From: Lactobacillaceae bacterium L1_55_11
GTDB lineage: Bacteria; Bacillota; Bacilli; Lactobacillales; Lactobacillaceae
Direction: 5' to 3'
Assembly: GCA_029433155.1 (NCBI GenBank)
Contig: JAQYTT010000001.1
Coordinates: 310,001-374,000 of the forward strand
Length of the DNA stretch: 64,000 nt
The translations under genes were made by a program, and so were the position numbers. Position 1 is the stretch's first letter. Every line of letters starts with the position of its first letter. Below, in pieces: positions 1 through 8,330 of the stretch. The notes below the pieces were generated by a model that saw only the letters and a list, made by a program, of their open reading frames with translations, made no database searches and was not told where the DNA came from.

Positions 1-1128
1 CGGGTGTTAACTGCCTATACGCCCCTAGGCGCAACCGAAACCTTGGCCATGCAACCCCGCTTAAGGCAGTTAGCACGTGCCCAGGCCCAACAAGCCGTTA
101 ATCAGGGTAGTCAGGATCAGTTGGATCACTTTGCCAGCCAACTCGGGCAGTTGTGCCAAGAGTATGGCCTTGGCATCGACATTAGCGACCTCTTGGGCAC
201 CTACCAGTCCCTCGCCCAGGCCATCCAAATTCGCAGCCAGGTGAATCAGCGGATGCGGGCTGAACGGACCGCGGTCTTACAAGAGTCCGTCCAATCTCGG
301 GCAACCTTAACCCAGGAACTCAGTGAGCTTCTGCAGCATTACCAAGTTAGTGACCTAGCCCAGTTACGTAGCCGCATGATTCAAGGTGAAAATCAGGACC
401 GCAACCAGCAACGTTGGCGCGACTTAAAAGGGCAGATTGGTGATCAGAACTGGACGGCCTTAGCGGCCTATTCTGATTTGGACAGTTTGCAAGGTCAGCT
501 ATCAGCAGTGACCGGCCAAACCCAAGATTTGGAACAAAAAATTCAGATTTTAGGCCAGACAATTGCTGAAAAAAAGGCCCAGCAAAACCAGTTAATCGAT
601 GGTGACCAATACGGCCAGGCCCTCCAGCAGCAGGCCGACCGGGCGGCTAGCCTGACCGATGCCTTCCGGCAGTATTTAGGAAATCAGCTGGCTGCTAAGA
701 CCATTTTGACCACCTTAAACCGGCTAACCCAGCAGCGTTGGCCTGCCATGCAGGCCCAGGCCCAGGAGTATTTTCAGGAGCTCACCGATGGTCACTATCA
801 GACCATTGATTTTGCCCCCGAACAAATTCAGGTTATCAGCCAGGAAGGCCAACGTTTTGACATCTTTGAGCTATCAACTGGTACCCGTGACCAGCTTTAT
901 GTAGCGCTAAGATTAGCCCTGGTCATGAATCTAGCCGGCCAGGTTGACCTACCTCTACTCATCGACGATGGGTTTTTGAATTTTGACCAGGACCGATCGG
1001 ACAAAATGATATCATTACTGACAAGGATTGCTGAGCAGCATCAGGTTATTTACCTGACTAAATCACACCCGGTTAACCGCTCGGCTAAAATTTTTGAATT
1101 AAAGAAAGTGAGCCCTAACCATGGCTAA
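1..1128 (+). CDS. yhaN: YhaN/SbcC-like ATPase, C-terminal part (5' end outside window)
   Basis: Truncated by the window start; 375 residues are visible and the reading frame is open at base 1, so an internal GTG at 4 is not the true start. The first ~220 residues are a Gln/Ala/Leu-rich coiled coil. The last ~90 residues carry an SMC/Rad50-type ATPase half: a signature-like ELSTGTRDQLYVALRLAL, a Walker B LPLLIDDGFLNFD and a terminal TKSH. This is the arrangement of YhaN, the SbcC-like AAA protein encoded before yhaM in Bacillota; a role in DNA transactions is inferred from the family. The stop overlaps the yhaM start by 8 bases, so the two are translationally coupled. The Walker A half lies upstream of the window. 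Confidence 0.8.
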   Translation, partial: RVLTAYTPLGATETLAMQPRLRQLARAQAQQAVNQGSQDQLDHFASQLGQLCQEYGLGIDISDLLGTYQSLAQAIQIRSQVNQRMRAERTAVLQESVQSRATLTQELSELLQHYQVSDLAQLRSRMIQGENQDRNQQRWRDLKGQIGDQNWTALAAYSDLDSLQGQLSAVTGQTQDLEQKIQILGQTIAEKKAQQNQLIDGDQYGQALQQQADRAASLTDAFRQYLGNQLAAKTILTTLNRLTQQRWPAMQAQAQEYFQELTDGHYQTIDFAPEQIQVISQEGQRFDIFELSTGTRDQLYVALRLALVMNLAGQVDLPLLIDDGFLNFDQDRSDKMISLLTRIAEQHQVIYLTKSHPVNRSAKIFELKKVSPNHG

Positions 1129-2080
1129 ATTACTGACTCAGTACCACGATAATGATAGTATCGACAACTTTGCCTTAATTACCAGCGCTGATGTGCGTAC
1201 CACCAAGACTGGTAAACCCTATATCAGCCTAGTCTTTAGTGACCGGTCTGGCAACTTGCCTGGTAACCTCTGGGATGCCAGCCAGGAGCAGATGGATAAC
1301 CTGGTGGCTGGTAAGGTCGTCAAATTACACGGGGTGCGGGGTTCATTTAAGGGTCAGCCCCAGGTGCAAATCACTGAGTTACGCCTGAGTGAAAGTGGGG
1401 AACCAACTAATCCGGCTGAGTTTATGGCCCATGCACCATTAAAGACCGACGAGTTGGAAAACCAACTCAACGATTATATTTTGATGATTACCCAGCCAGA
1501 ATGGAACCGGATTGTCCGGCGCTTGTTTACCAAGTACCATGATCAGTTCCTGCAATTCCCAGCGGCAAAGAAAAACCACCATGCTTTCAATGGTGGCCTG
1601 GCCTTTCATTCCTTGTCAATTGCGGCCTTGGCAGACAGTGTTAGTCAGCAGTACCCAACCTTAAATCAAAGTCTCCTGATTGCCGGTGCACTATTGCATG
1701 ATTTGGGTAAGGTGATTGAACTGAGCGGTCCCGTGGCCACTCAGTACACCTTGGCCGGTAACTTGATTGGCCACATTACCCTAGTGGATGAGCAAATTGT
1801 CCTAGTGGCCCAGGAATTGCACCTGGACTTGATGAGCGAGGACCTGGTCATCTTGCGGCACGTGGTCTTAGCCCATCACGGTCTACTTGAATATGGCTCA
1901 CCGGTCCGGCCAATGGTGCCGGAGGCAGAAGCCCTGCACCAGTTAGATGAATTGGATGCCAGCTTGCAGATGATGGACGGGGCCATGACTGCCACGCCTA
2001 GTGGTGAGTTTTCTCAACGAATCTTTGGCCTCGATAACCGACGTTTCTATCGGGCCCAAGAAGAGGGGACAGAGGAATAA
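1121..2080 (+). CDS. yhaM: 3'-5' exoribonuclease YhaM
   Basis: 319 residues, the normal length of YhaM. An N-terminal OB-fold (about residues 12-95, with YISLVFSDRSG and GQPQVQITEL) is followed by an HD hydrolase domain (about 150-300): conserved histidines in KNHHAFNGGLAFHS, the AGALLHDLGK metal motif and a distal VVLAHHG. In B. subtilis and lactobacilli YhaM degrades RNA and single-stranded DNA from the 3' end in the cytoplasm. It overlaps yhaN, and is followed by a terminator shared with convergent prsA. The C-terminus is short and acidic. Confidence 0.92.
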   Translation: MAKLLTQYHDNDSIDNFALITSADVRTTKTGKPYISLVFSDRSGNLPGNLWDASQEQMDNLVAGKVVKLHGVRGSFKGQPQVQITELRLSESGEPTNPAEFMAHAPLKTDELENQLNDYILMITQPEWNRIVRRLFTKYHDQFLQFPAAKKNHHAFNGGLAFHSLSIAALADSVSQQYPTLNQSLLIAGALLHDLGKVIELSGPVATQYTLAGNLIGHITLVDEQIVLVAQELHLDLMSEDLVILRHVVLAHHGLLEYGSPVRPMVPEAEALHQLDELDASLQMMDGAMTATPSGEFSQRIFGLDNRRFYRAQEEGTEE

Positions 2081-2086
2081 AAAAAA

Positions 2087-2111
2087 GCGACTCGATTACG
2101 AGTCGCTTTTT
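2087..2111. terminator. Bidirectional rho-independent terminator between yhaM and prsA
   Basis: Perfect 8-bp stem GCGACTCG/CGAGTCGC with loop ATTA, flanked by A6 and T5 so it can serve both convergent genes. Confidence 0.9.
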
Positions 2112-2120
2112 GATTGCACT

Positions 2121-3038
2121 TTATTTTTTAGAACTAGATGAGGAAACCCCAGAAGTGAGGTAACCACTAAGCGCATTCTTCAAGTCGTTATCCTTGATGC
2201 TGATATCAGCCTTGCGGAGGATACCACCAATAATCTTTTGGATTGCGTCTGAGTTCTTTGAGTTGTTCATGAAGTCACTGGCAATCTTATCCTTCAACCG
2301 TGACTCAACCTTGCTCTCGGATGGCTTGGAAGCTACCTTGTCGAGCTTGATGACATAGTACTTACCGTTGGCACCCTGGACAGGGGAGTCTGAAGTAGCA
2401 CCAACTGACATCTGGGCAGCGGCCTTTTGAACCTGACTGTCAACGCTGGTACTGGTTGAATCAAAGGCTGGTAGCTGACCATCCTTGCCACTATCCTTGT
2501 CAGTACCGGTGTTGTACTTCTTGTACACTGATGACCAGCTTGAGCCAGCGCCCAAGTCATCAATGGCTGACTGGGCCGAATCAGAATCCTTGGCAGTAAT
2601 CAGGGAAATCGTCGTGTCAGGCTGGTAGTCAGCGTAGGCATCATCAACCTGCTTTTGGGTAATCTTGTAGTTATCCTTAATAGCTGCCGACATCACCATC
2701 TTGTTACGCAGTTGCGTCTTGAATTCATCGGCCGTCATGTTGTTTTGGGCCAAAACTTCATTAAACTGTGAACCGTACTGGGCCTTTTGCGTTTCAAAGG
2801 CCTTGTCGGAATCAGCCTTTGAGACCTGGTTGCCATACTTGGCGTTGAGGACCTTGTTGATGGCCATGTTAGCAAATTCTTGCTGACCGGCCGAAGACTT
2901 CTTCACGTCGTCGTAGTATTCTTTCTCGGTAATTTTTCCTGCGTTAGAACTCATCAAGGTCTTTGATGAATTAAAGTACAGGTAGACTAGGCCGGCAACA
3001 AAAACCAAAATCAGGGCCGGCCATGCAATTTTACGCAT
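2121..3038 (-). CDS. prsA: Peptidyl-prolyl isomerase PrsA (foldase), membrane-anchored without lipobox
   Basis: 305 residues from ATG 3038; an in-frame TTG at 3044 is too close to the GGAAGG ribosome site, which sits 9 bases before the ATG. The protein has an N-terminal helix (residues 5-22, WPALILVFVAGLVYLYF), an N-domain typical of PrsA (KITEKEYYDDVKKSSAGQ), and a parvulin-like region (about 145-245, with DSDSAQSAIDDL, DGQLPAFD, YYVIKLDK). PrsA folds secreted proteins on the outer face of the membrane. Unlike the usual PrsA there is no cysteine at the end of the signal region, so this one should be held by an uncleaved helix rather than by lipid. It ends in a Ser/Lys tail. It may be read with hit, 51 bases after the preceding small gene. 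Confidence 0.85.
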   Translation of the reverse strand: MRKIAWPALILVFVAGLVYLYFNSSKTLMSSNAGKITEKEYYDDVKKSSAGQQEFANMAINKVLNAKYGNQVSKADSDKAFETQKAQYGSQFNEVLAQNNMTADEFKTQLRNKMVMSAAIKDNYKITQKQVDDAYADYQPDTTISLITAKDSDSAQSAIDDLGAGSSWSSVYKKYNTGTDKDSGKDGQLPAFDSTSTSVDSQVQKAAAQMSVGATSDSPVQGANGKYYVIKLDKVASKPSESKVESRLKDKIASDFMNNSKNSDAIQKIIGGILRKADISIKDNDLKNALSGYLTSGVSSSSSKK

Positions 3039-3089
3039 AATCAAGTTCCTTCCATTACTTAAGCATTGCTTGTCATTTTAACATAAAGC

Positions 3090-3335
3090 TTACTGGTCCG
3101 CTTGGGACTTTCCCAGAACGGCCCGCATGCTTTCCTGGGCCTGGCTGATTCTTTCCAGGTGAGGGCGGTTTTTGAAGTTGAACTTGTCAATTGAAATTTT
3201 GAGGTCGCTAATGTTGCGATTATCGTCTGGCAATTGTGCTTGCAGTTCATCTAACTGAGCCTTGAACTGGCGGGATAATTCACCTAGTTCCTTGAATTCA
3301 GCGAAGATGCCTTTAATATCGTTAATAATTTTCAC
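3090..3335 (-). CDS. Small hypothetical protein following hit
   Basis: 81 residues. The start codon overlaps the hit stop (ATGA arrangement at 3332-3335), which supports real translation. The sequence is charged and predicted helical, with a heptad-like stretch FKELGELSRQFKAQLDELQ and a second helix near HLERISQAQESMRAV. No membrane segment or signal is present. I do not recognise a named family; small coiled-coil genes in this position are found in lactobacilli between hit and prsA. An overlapping frame at 3059-3250 is a shadow. Confidence 0.65.
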   Translation of the reverse strand: MKIINDIKGIFAEFKELGELSRQFKAQLDELQAQLPDDNRNISDLKISIDKFNFKNRPHLERISQAQESMRAVLGKSQADQ

Positions 3336-3769
3336 TTGCCGGCCTCCATTTCCTTAGCAATTTGGTTGGCAATTTCCTGGTAGCGAGCTGGGGTAAAATC
3401 CGCACTGTGATCAATGGTTGGTGCCAGCTGCGCATTGAGATTGTCGTCGTCATAGCGGGGAATCAGGTGCCAGTGGGAGTGAATCACAGTCTGACCAGCA
3501 GAAGGGCCGTTGTTAGATTGGATATTGATACCCGTGATGGCGGGGTTGCTAGCCTTAATTGCCCGGGCTAAGATAGGCAGCTTCAAGAGCACTTCACGGG
3601 CAGTCTGGTCATCGTAATCAAAAATATCAGCCACGTGTTTTTTAGGGACCAGGAGGGTATGACCCGGCGTTACCTGGGAGATATCCAAGAAGGCCAAAAC
3701 GTCGTCATCTTCATATACCTTGTAGGCGGGGATTTCGCCCGCGATAATCTTGTCAAAAATGTCTGCCAT
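3332..3769 (-). CDS. hit: HIT family nucleotide hydrolase (Hit/HinT)
   Basis: 145 residues, full length for a HinT-like protein. Starts with the family-typical FDKIIAGEIPAYKVYEDD and FLDISQVTPGHTLLVPKKH, and carries the histidine triad VIHSHWHLIPRY near residue 100. These enzymes hydrolyse AMP from adenylated or lysyl-AMP substrates in the cytoplasm. It is divergent from ecsA; its own AAAGGAG site lies 10 bases before ATG, and a TGTTATAAT extended -10 is on this strand at about 3803-3811. Followed in an operon by the overlapping 81-residue gene. Confidence 0.93.
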   Translation of the reverse strand: MADIFDKIIAGEIPAYKVYEDDDVLAFLDISQVTPGHTLLVPKKHVADIFDYDDQTAREVLLKLPILARAIKASNPAITGINIQSNNGPSAGQTVIHSHWHLIPRYDDDNLNAQLAPTIDHSADFTPARYQEIANQIAKEMEAGK

Positions 3770-3828
3770 GCCTACGACTCCTTTGTGGGATTTCTAACGA
3801 TTATTATAACAAAAGGAAAGCAGCCTGG

Positions 3829-3841
3829 TATAATAATAGCC
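3829..3841 (+). promoter_or_regulatory. ecsA promoter -10, predicted leaderless start
   Basis: TATAAT at 3829-3834, with ATAACA 17 bases upstream (3806-3811). The expected transcription start is at 3841-3842, i.e. the A of the ecsA ATG. No Shine-Dalgarno sequence lies in the 15 bases before the ATG. Confidence 0.6.
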
Positions 3842-4585
3842 ATGGGATTAATCGTAAATAATTTATCCGGTGGCTACGCCGGTAACAACGTTTTAAGGGA
3901 TGTTTCCTTTGAAGTGCCAAATGGCAAAATCGTCGCTTTAATTGGCTTAAATGGGGCTGGTAAGTCGACGACAATCAACCATATCATTGGTGAGCAACAA
4001 CCTTACACCGGCAAAATTGAATTAAACGGGACCGACATCGCCGCTGACCCGACCAAGTTCAAGTCACAAATTGCCTACATTCCAGAGCAGCCCATTCTTT
4101 ATGAGGAGCTAACTCTGGCTGAGCATTTGCATTTAATGCTGGCTACTCATGGCAAAGACGACCAGGAGAACTGGGATCAGGTGCAAGACCTCTTAAAGAA
4201 CTTCCGGCTGGATGACAAACTGCACTGGTTACCCATCCACTTCTCAAAGGGGATGCGGCAGAAGGTCATGATTGTAGCGGCCTTCATGTTAAATGCGCCC
4301 CTTTTGGTCATTGATGAGCCTTTCTTGGGACTTGATACTCTGGCCCAAAAGGACGTGATTAGGATGATGCAAGAACAAGCTCAGGCTGACAGAAGCGTCC
4401 TGTTAACCACTCACTTGCTGGCATCCGCCGCTAGTTATGTCGATGACTTTGTCGTCTTGCGGGACGGCCGGATTGAATTCATCGGTACGCCAGCTGAGCT
4501 AGCGGCTAGTCACGGGCTGACCATTGAAACCCTGGATGACTTCTTTAACTTAGCGCAACAGGAAGAGGCGATTTATGAGTCTTGA
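3842..4585 (+). CDS. ecsA: ABC transporter ATP-binding protein EcsA
   Basis: 247 residues from ATG 3842. All ATPase motifs are intact: Walker A GLNGAGKST, Q-loop region YIPEQPILYEEL, signature HFSKGMRQKV, Walker B LLVIDEPFLGLD and an H-loop LLTTHLL. FSKGMRQK is characteristic of EcsA. With EcsB it forms an ABC transporter needed in Bacillota for protein secretion, competence and, in some species, intramembrane proteolysis by RasP. An open frame continues upstream to 3635 over the hit promoter, but the conserved N-terminus starts here. The gene overlaps ecsB by 11 bases. Confidence 0.92.
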   Translation: MGLIVNNLSGGYAGNNVLRDVSFEVPNGKIVALIGLNGAGKSTTINHIIGEQQPYTGKIELNGTDIAADPTKFKSQIAYIPEQPILYEELTLAEHLHLMLATHGKDDQENWDQVQDLLKNFRLDDKLHWLPIHFSKGMRQKVMIVAAFMLNAPLLVIDEPFLGLDTLAQKDVIRMMQEQAQADRSVLLTTHLLASAASYVDDFVVLRDGRIEFIGTPAELAASHGLTIETLDDFFNLAQQEEAIYES

Positions 4586-5867
4586 TCGTTTATTTTGGCG
4601 ACGCTTCTTTAAACACCAGGCCCGCAATGCCCGATACATGCGCCTGCTTTTTAATGACCACTTCATTATATTCCTGGTGATTTTGCTGGGTGCAGCAATT
4701 ATCTGTTATCGGATTTTGCTGGGGATGCCAGCCAGTAATCCTTTCTGGCAGACCGGCTGGTGGCAGTATGGCACCCTGGCCTGGCTGCTGATTGGTTTGC
4801 AGTTCGGCGATTTCGTGACCTACGTTAAGCCGGCTGACCGTCTTTTTTTATTGGGCAATGACCGCTTTATGGTGTCGCGGTATTTTCGCCAGGCCTTAAA
4901 GGTTAGCTATGGCTATGCGATTCTGTGGCAGCTAGCCTTTATCATTAGTATCGCCCCAATTCTAACCCGGATTGGGATTAACAATGTCATTTCAGTCGGT
5001 TCGATGATTATCTTTATCATGACCTATAAATTGTTGATGCTGATGGAAACCCGGGAAAAGTTGTTCTTAAAGCCTCGAACCGAGCCCGACGTGATTATTT
5101 TTGAACGTAACACGGTGCCCGAAGAACTGCTTTACCACTTCTTATATCCCGCAGTTGTCCTGGGGTTGATTTTGTTCTTGCAACCCAACCTCTCAGCAGC
5201 AACCCTGATTTTATGGCTGTTGGTCTTGGCTGGGGTTTGGCTCTTCCACTTCCGCACCAACCACGAAAAGTGGCAGGTGTATGCCATCGACTGGGCACCG
5301 ACCGTTCGGCAGTCCCAGTTACATGAACAAAAGATTTTGCACTTTTACTCACTCTTTGCCGAAGTGCCCCACCTACCTAAATCGATTAAGCGCCGTCCTT
5401 ACCTGGACTGGTTGATTTCCTGGATGTCAGGCGGTCGTAGCGGTCTTTACCGGCTCTATGCCATCCGCTTGGTTCGAAACGATGAAATTCTACCGCTGAT
5501 TATCCGGTTAATTGCTGTTGGCATAGTGATTTTGCTGAGCCTGTCTCAGGCACCGTTCTGGTTGACGGTTGTCGTTGCAGCGGTGGTGATTTACCTGATT
5601 AACTTTCAGATTCTCCCACTCTATGAGGAAACTCAAAAGACACTGTGGACCCGTCTAATGCCACTAACTGCTGCCCAACGCAGCCAGAGTTTTGGACGGC
5701 TACTCCTCCAATGGAGCTTGATTAGTGCAGTGATTATTTCCCTGGCCAACCTGGCCCAACCCTTGCGCGCCTTGGGAATTTTTGTCGGCAGCTTGCTGAT
5801 GACTGCCTTTTTGCAGTGGTATTACGTACCCCATGCCTTGAAGAAAGTAAACAAAGGAGCACGTTGA
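4575..5867 (+). CDS. ecsB: ABC transporter permease EcsB
   Basis: 430 residues. Starts MSLDRLFWRRFFKHQARNARYMRLLFNDHF, typical of EcsB, followed by at least eight hydrophobic segments in two clusters (about residues 22-145 and 195-420) separated by a cytoplasmic region with KRRPYLDWLISWM. It is the membrane partner of EcsA. It overlaps ecsA at its start and trmB at its end (TGATG at 5865-5869), so ecsA-ecsB-trmB is one translationally coupled operon. Confidence 0.9.
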   Translation: MSLDRLFWRRFFKHQARNARYMRLLFNDHFIIFLVILLGAAIICYRILLGMPASNPFWQTGWWQYGTLAWLLIGLQFGDFVTYVKPADRLFLLGNDRFMVSRYFRQALKVSYGYAILWQLAFIISIAPILTRIGINNVISVGSMIIFIMTYKLLMLMETREKLFLKPRTEPDVIIFERNTVPEELLYHFLYPAVVLGLILFLQPNLSAATLILWLLVLAGVWLFHFRTNHEKWQVYAIDWAPTVRQSQLHEQKILHFYSLFAEVPHLPKSIKRRPYLDWLISWMSGGRSGLYRLYAIRLVRNDEILPLIIRLIAVGIVILLSLSQAPFWLTVVVAAVVIYLINFQILPLYEETQKTLWTRLMPLTAAQRSQSFGRLLLQWSLISAVIISLANLAQPLRALGIFVGSLLMTAFLQWYYVPHALKKVNKGAR

Positions 5868-6526
5868 TGCATTTACGGTCAAAGCCCTGGGCCAAAGGTT
5901 GGCTCCAGGACCACCCCGATATCGTTATTAGCCAGGACAAAGCGGAAACCATGGCTGGGCACTGGCAGGATATCTTTGATAAAGAGCAGCCTATCCAGTT
6001 AGAAATTGGTTCAGGTAAGGGCCAGTTCATCATGAACCAGGCTGTAGCCCATCCCGAAATCAATTTTATTGGGATGGAAATCCAAGAAACGGCGGTAGCC
6101 ATTGCTGCCCGGAAAAGTTTTGACCAGTATGGCAAACTACCCAACTTACGTTACATTTACGGTAATGGCAGTGGGGTAGATACCTACTTCAATAAGGGAG
6201 AAGTTAGTAAGATTTACCTTAACTTTTCTGATCCCTGGCCAAAAACTCGCCATGAGCGGCGGCGCCTCACTTACAAGACTTTTTTACAGGCTTACCAGCA
6301 GGTCTTGCCTGATGGTGGCGAGGTCGAGTTTAAAACCGATAACCGGCATCTCTTTGAGTACTCCTTGGTGAGTTTTATGAATTTTGGCATGCGTTGGCAG
6401 CCGGAAGATTACTCTTTGGACTTGCACGCCGACCCTGATAAAGTAGCGGGCAATATCGAGACCGAGTATGAACAAAAATTCCTGGCCAAGGGTCAGCCAA
6501 TTTACAAGGTAAAGGCTCATTTCTAA
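5867..6526 (+). CDS. trmB: tRNA (guanine-46-N7)-methyltransferase TrmB
   Basis: 219 residues from ATG 5867, which follows AAAGGAG at a good distance and overlaps the ecsB stop. Motifs: SAM-binding LEIGSGKGQFI (near residue 45), FIGMEIQETAV, and the TrmB-specific NFSDPWPKTRHERRRLT. Makes m7G46 in tRNA variable loops. An upstream open stretch to 5816 lies inside ecsB. Followed by a strong terminator shared with the minus-strand gene beyond. Confidence 0.95.
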   Translation: MHLRSKPWAKGWLQDHPDIVISQDKAETMAGHWQDIFDKEQPIQLEIGSGKGQFIMNQAVAHPEINFIGMEIQETAVAIAARKSFDQYGKLPNLRYIYGNGSGVDTYFNKGEVSKIYLNFSDPWPKTRHERRRLTYKTFLQAYQQVLPDGGEVEFKTDNRHLFEYSLVSFMNFGMRWQPEDYSLDLHADPDKVAGNIETEYEQKFLAKGQPIYKVKAHF

Positions 6527-6532
6527 AAATAA

Positions 6533-6556
6533 AAAAGCCCCGGATAGGGGCTTTTT
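6533..6556. terminator. Bidirectional terminator after trmB
   Basis: Stem AAAAGCCCC/GGGGCTTTT, loop GGATA, followed by T tract; serves trmB and the convergent 6556-7071 gene. Confidence 0.9.
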
Positions 6557-7071
6557 TATTGGTGTTGAACACCGATTTGATAGAGGGCCTGGTCCAAGTT
6601 AACCTGTTGGGTCAAAGTCTTAGCAATTTCCTCACGCTGCAATGAACTGGCGCTAATGCCGGCCACCAAGCGGTTAATAATCTCGGTAAAGTCATTGTGC
6701 AGGGTGGAAGCTACACTAGGGTCAATGTTGTAGTGGCCGGTCTGGGCCGTTTTGACCGTGGTGACCACGCCGCCGGTACCGTAGATAGCGGCCTTCAGCT
6801 TGTCATAATCGTGGCTGCTTAGGACTGATTCGTTAAGCTTCAAAATCTTCTTTGCATCGGTTTCAACCTGGTCAGCGGTTTTAGGCTTGCTATAATCAAA
6901 ATTTTTAAGGTCAGCCAGGAGGGACTTGATTTCAGTCCGGCTGGTTTGAATATGGCGGTAATCATTTTTAGGGAGGGATACCCCGGCGTACTTGGGTCGC
7001 TGGTTGAAGGCCAAGAGAGCAATCACCAGGGCAATTAGAACCACACCTAGGGCGATAAAGGCTTTACGCAT
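6556..7071 (-). CDS. Membrane-anchored hypothetical protein
   Basis: 171 residues; AGGAG lies 6 bases before the ATG. One N-terminal hydrophobic helix (residues 4-22) is followed by an extracytoplasmic, mainly helical domain without cysteines. No lipobox. Last of three minus-strand genes (7652 to 6556) separated by 8-15 bases, so probably one operon. I do not recognise a family; an envelope role is inferred only from topology. Confidence 0.7.
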   Translation of the reverse strand: MRKAFIALGVVLIALVIALLAFNQRPKYAGVSLPKNDYRHIQTSRTEIKSLLADLKNFDYSKPKTADQVETDAKKILKLNESVLSSHDYDKLKAAIYGTGGVVTTVKTAQTGHYNIDPSVASTLHNDFTEIINRLVAGISASSLQREEIAKTLTQQVNLDQALYQIGVQHQ

Positions 7072-7079
7072 AGAGACTC

Positions 7080-7391
7080 CTAATCTTGGTCGCGGTGACC
7101 ATTATCAGTGCGTTCTTCAGGGTTAATTTCAGTAAACTCACCATCGATGACATTGTCATCATGGGCACTATCAGACTGGTTTGAGCTAACAGTCCGCCGA
7201 TAAAAGACCACGGCGAGAATAATGATTAGTAAAATTAAAATCAGCATCGGATTAAAGATGAAGGTCAACAAAAGCAGGATAAGCAGGGGAACGAGCAACC
7301 AGCGAATTAAGAACCAGCTGCTTTGGATCAGGGCCATTACAGCCGTAATAACGATGGCCACAATCAGGGCCAAAACAAGTAACCAAGCCAT
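7080..7391 (-). CDS. Small integral membrane protein with acidic tail
   Basis: 103 residues; AGGAG 6 bases before ATG. Two or three hydrophobic segments (about residues 3-22, 28-45 and 48-62) are followed by a hydrophilic acidic tail that contains VIDGEFTEI, an ending motif seen on several lactobacillar membrane proteins. The second gene of a three-gene minus-strand operon. Function unknown. Confidence 0.7.
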   Translation of the reverse strand: MAWLLVLALIVAIVITAVMALIQSSWFLIRWLLVPLLILLLLTFIFNPMLILILLIIILAVVFYRRTVSSNQSDSAHDDNVIDGEFTEINPEERTDNGHRDQD

Positions 7392-7406
7392 TTTTTCTCC
7401 TAGTAA

Positions 7407-7652
7407 TTATAGAAAATCGCGGTTATTGCGGAAGCCATCCACGGCTAACTTGGCCGACAGTTGGTCAGCGAAGCGTTGGACGTGGAGGTTGACCACATTG
7501 CTGTCAACAAAGAGTTCAATGCGGTGCACCAGGTAGTGTGGGGAACTAACGTCGGTGCTGACCGAGATGATATCGCCAACCTGAGGGGCCTGGGGTAACT
7601 GGATATTAGTCTCAACCCGGGCACTGCTGATGATTAAATTATATTGAGGCAT
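7407..7652 (-). CDS. Hypothetical protein, first gene of a small operon
   Basis: 81 residues, no membrane segment. The alternating pattern (YNLIISSARVETNIQ, DIISVSTDV, YLVHRIELFV, VVNLHVQRF) suggests a small beta-strand fold. A ribosome site AAAGGAAAAC precedes the ATG. Followed after 15 bases by the 103-residue membrane protein. Family not recognised. Confidence 0.65.
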   Translation of the reverse strand: MPQYNLIISSARVETNIQLPQAPQVGDIISVSTDVSSPHYLVHRIELFVDSNVVNLHVQRFADQLSAKLAVDGFRNNRDFL

Positions 7653-7843
7653 TTTGTTTGTTTTCCTTTCTTAAGATTGGTTAGGAGGTTAACGAAACTA
7701 ACCTTAGACATATTCTATTTTACCATGCTTATCGGGTAAAAAATCATCCTTGTCATTAGCCGCCTTGGATTGGGCAAGGTGGCTAGGCGGAATTTTGAGG
7801 GTGTGCTAGAATTTAGAGCGTAGTCCCAAGCATGGGACACTTA

Positions 7844-7917
7844 GCACTGGTAGCTCAGCTGGATAGAGCAGCCGGTTTCTACCCGGCAGGTCGAGGGTTC
7901 GACTCCCCCCCAGTGCA
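7844..7917 (+). tRNA. tRNA-Arg (anticodon UCU)
   Basis: 74 bases. Acceptor GCACTGG/CCAGTGC pairs perfectly, D-arm GCTC..GAGC, anticodon stem GCCGG/CCGGC with loop TTTCTAC (anticodon TCT at 7878-7880, reading AGA/AGG), T-loop TTCGACT, discriminator A. CCA is not encoded. The T-stem GAGGG/CCCCC has one A-C mismatch (7894 against 7908). A TGC-TAGAAT extended -10 lies 31 bases upstream (7804-7812). Confidence 0.95.
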
Positions 7918-7922
7918 TTTCT

Positions 7923-7956
7923 GACAGTGACGCATTGATAGGCGCACTGTCTTTTT
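7923..7956 (+). terminator. Terminator of tRNA-Arg
   Basis: Stem GACAGTG-CGC against GCG-CACTGTC with one unpaired A, loop ATTGATAG, then T5. Confidence 0.85.
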
Positions 7957-8047
7957 GTTTCCTACGTAGATTGTTTATGCTTGCCGCCAGCACGTTGATT
8001 ATCGTAAAATAATATCAATTTAAACCGTGAAACCCAGGGAGATCAGT

Positions 8048-8203
8048 ATGCTAGAAGGGGCCTTTGCCGTATTTTTCATCATCGCACTCTTTATTTTTGC
8101 CTTCACCATGTGGGAAATCTTTATTTACGTCATCTTTTGGATTGTGACCCTGCCTTTCCGTCTCTTTTTACGGATGTGGCAGGCCATTTTTGGTGGTCGC
8201 TAA
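8048..8203 (+). CDS. 51-residue membrane protein
   Basis: An uninterrupted short gene: ATG at 8048 preceded at 8 bases by GGGAG, stop TAA at 8201. The product is almost wholly hydrophobic with two stretches (AFAVFFIIALFIFAF; IFIYVIFWIVTLPF) and a basic, amphipathic C-terminus (RLFLRMWQAIF.GGR), like a small inner-membrane peptide with a cytoplasmic basic end. It lies alone between the tRNA-Arg terminator and the TetR gene. Codon use and composition match the neighbours. I know no family name for it. Confidence 0.6.
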   Translation: MLEGAFAVFFIIALFIFAFTMWEIFIYVIFWIVTLPFRLFLRMWQAIFGGR

Positions 8204-8330
8204 CTCCGGACTGCCATGAGTAGGGCCTGGTAGCGGTCAATTATGCCAATTTCGGGGTTTGCCCATGAAAATCCCACGTGTTTGTTATACTATGGTCTAT
8301 ATTTGGAGAATTGTGAAATTATATTCAAAA

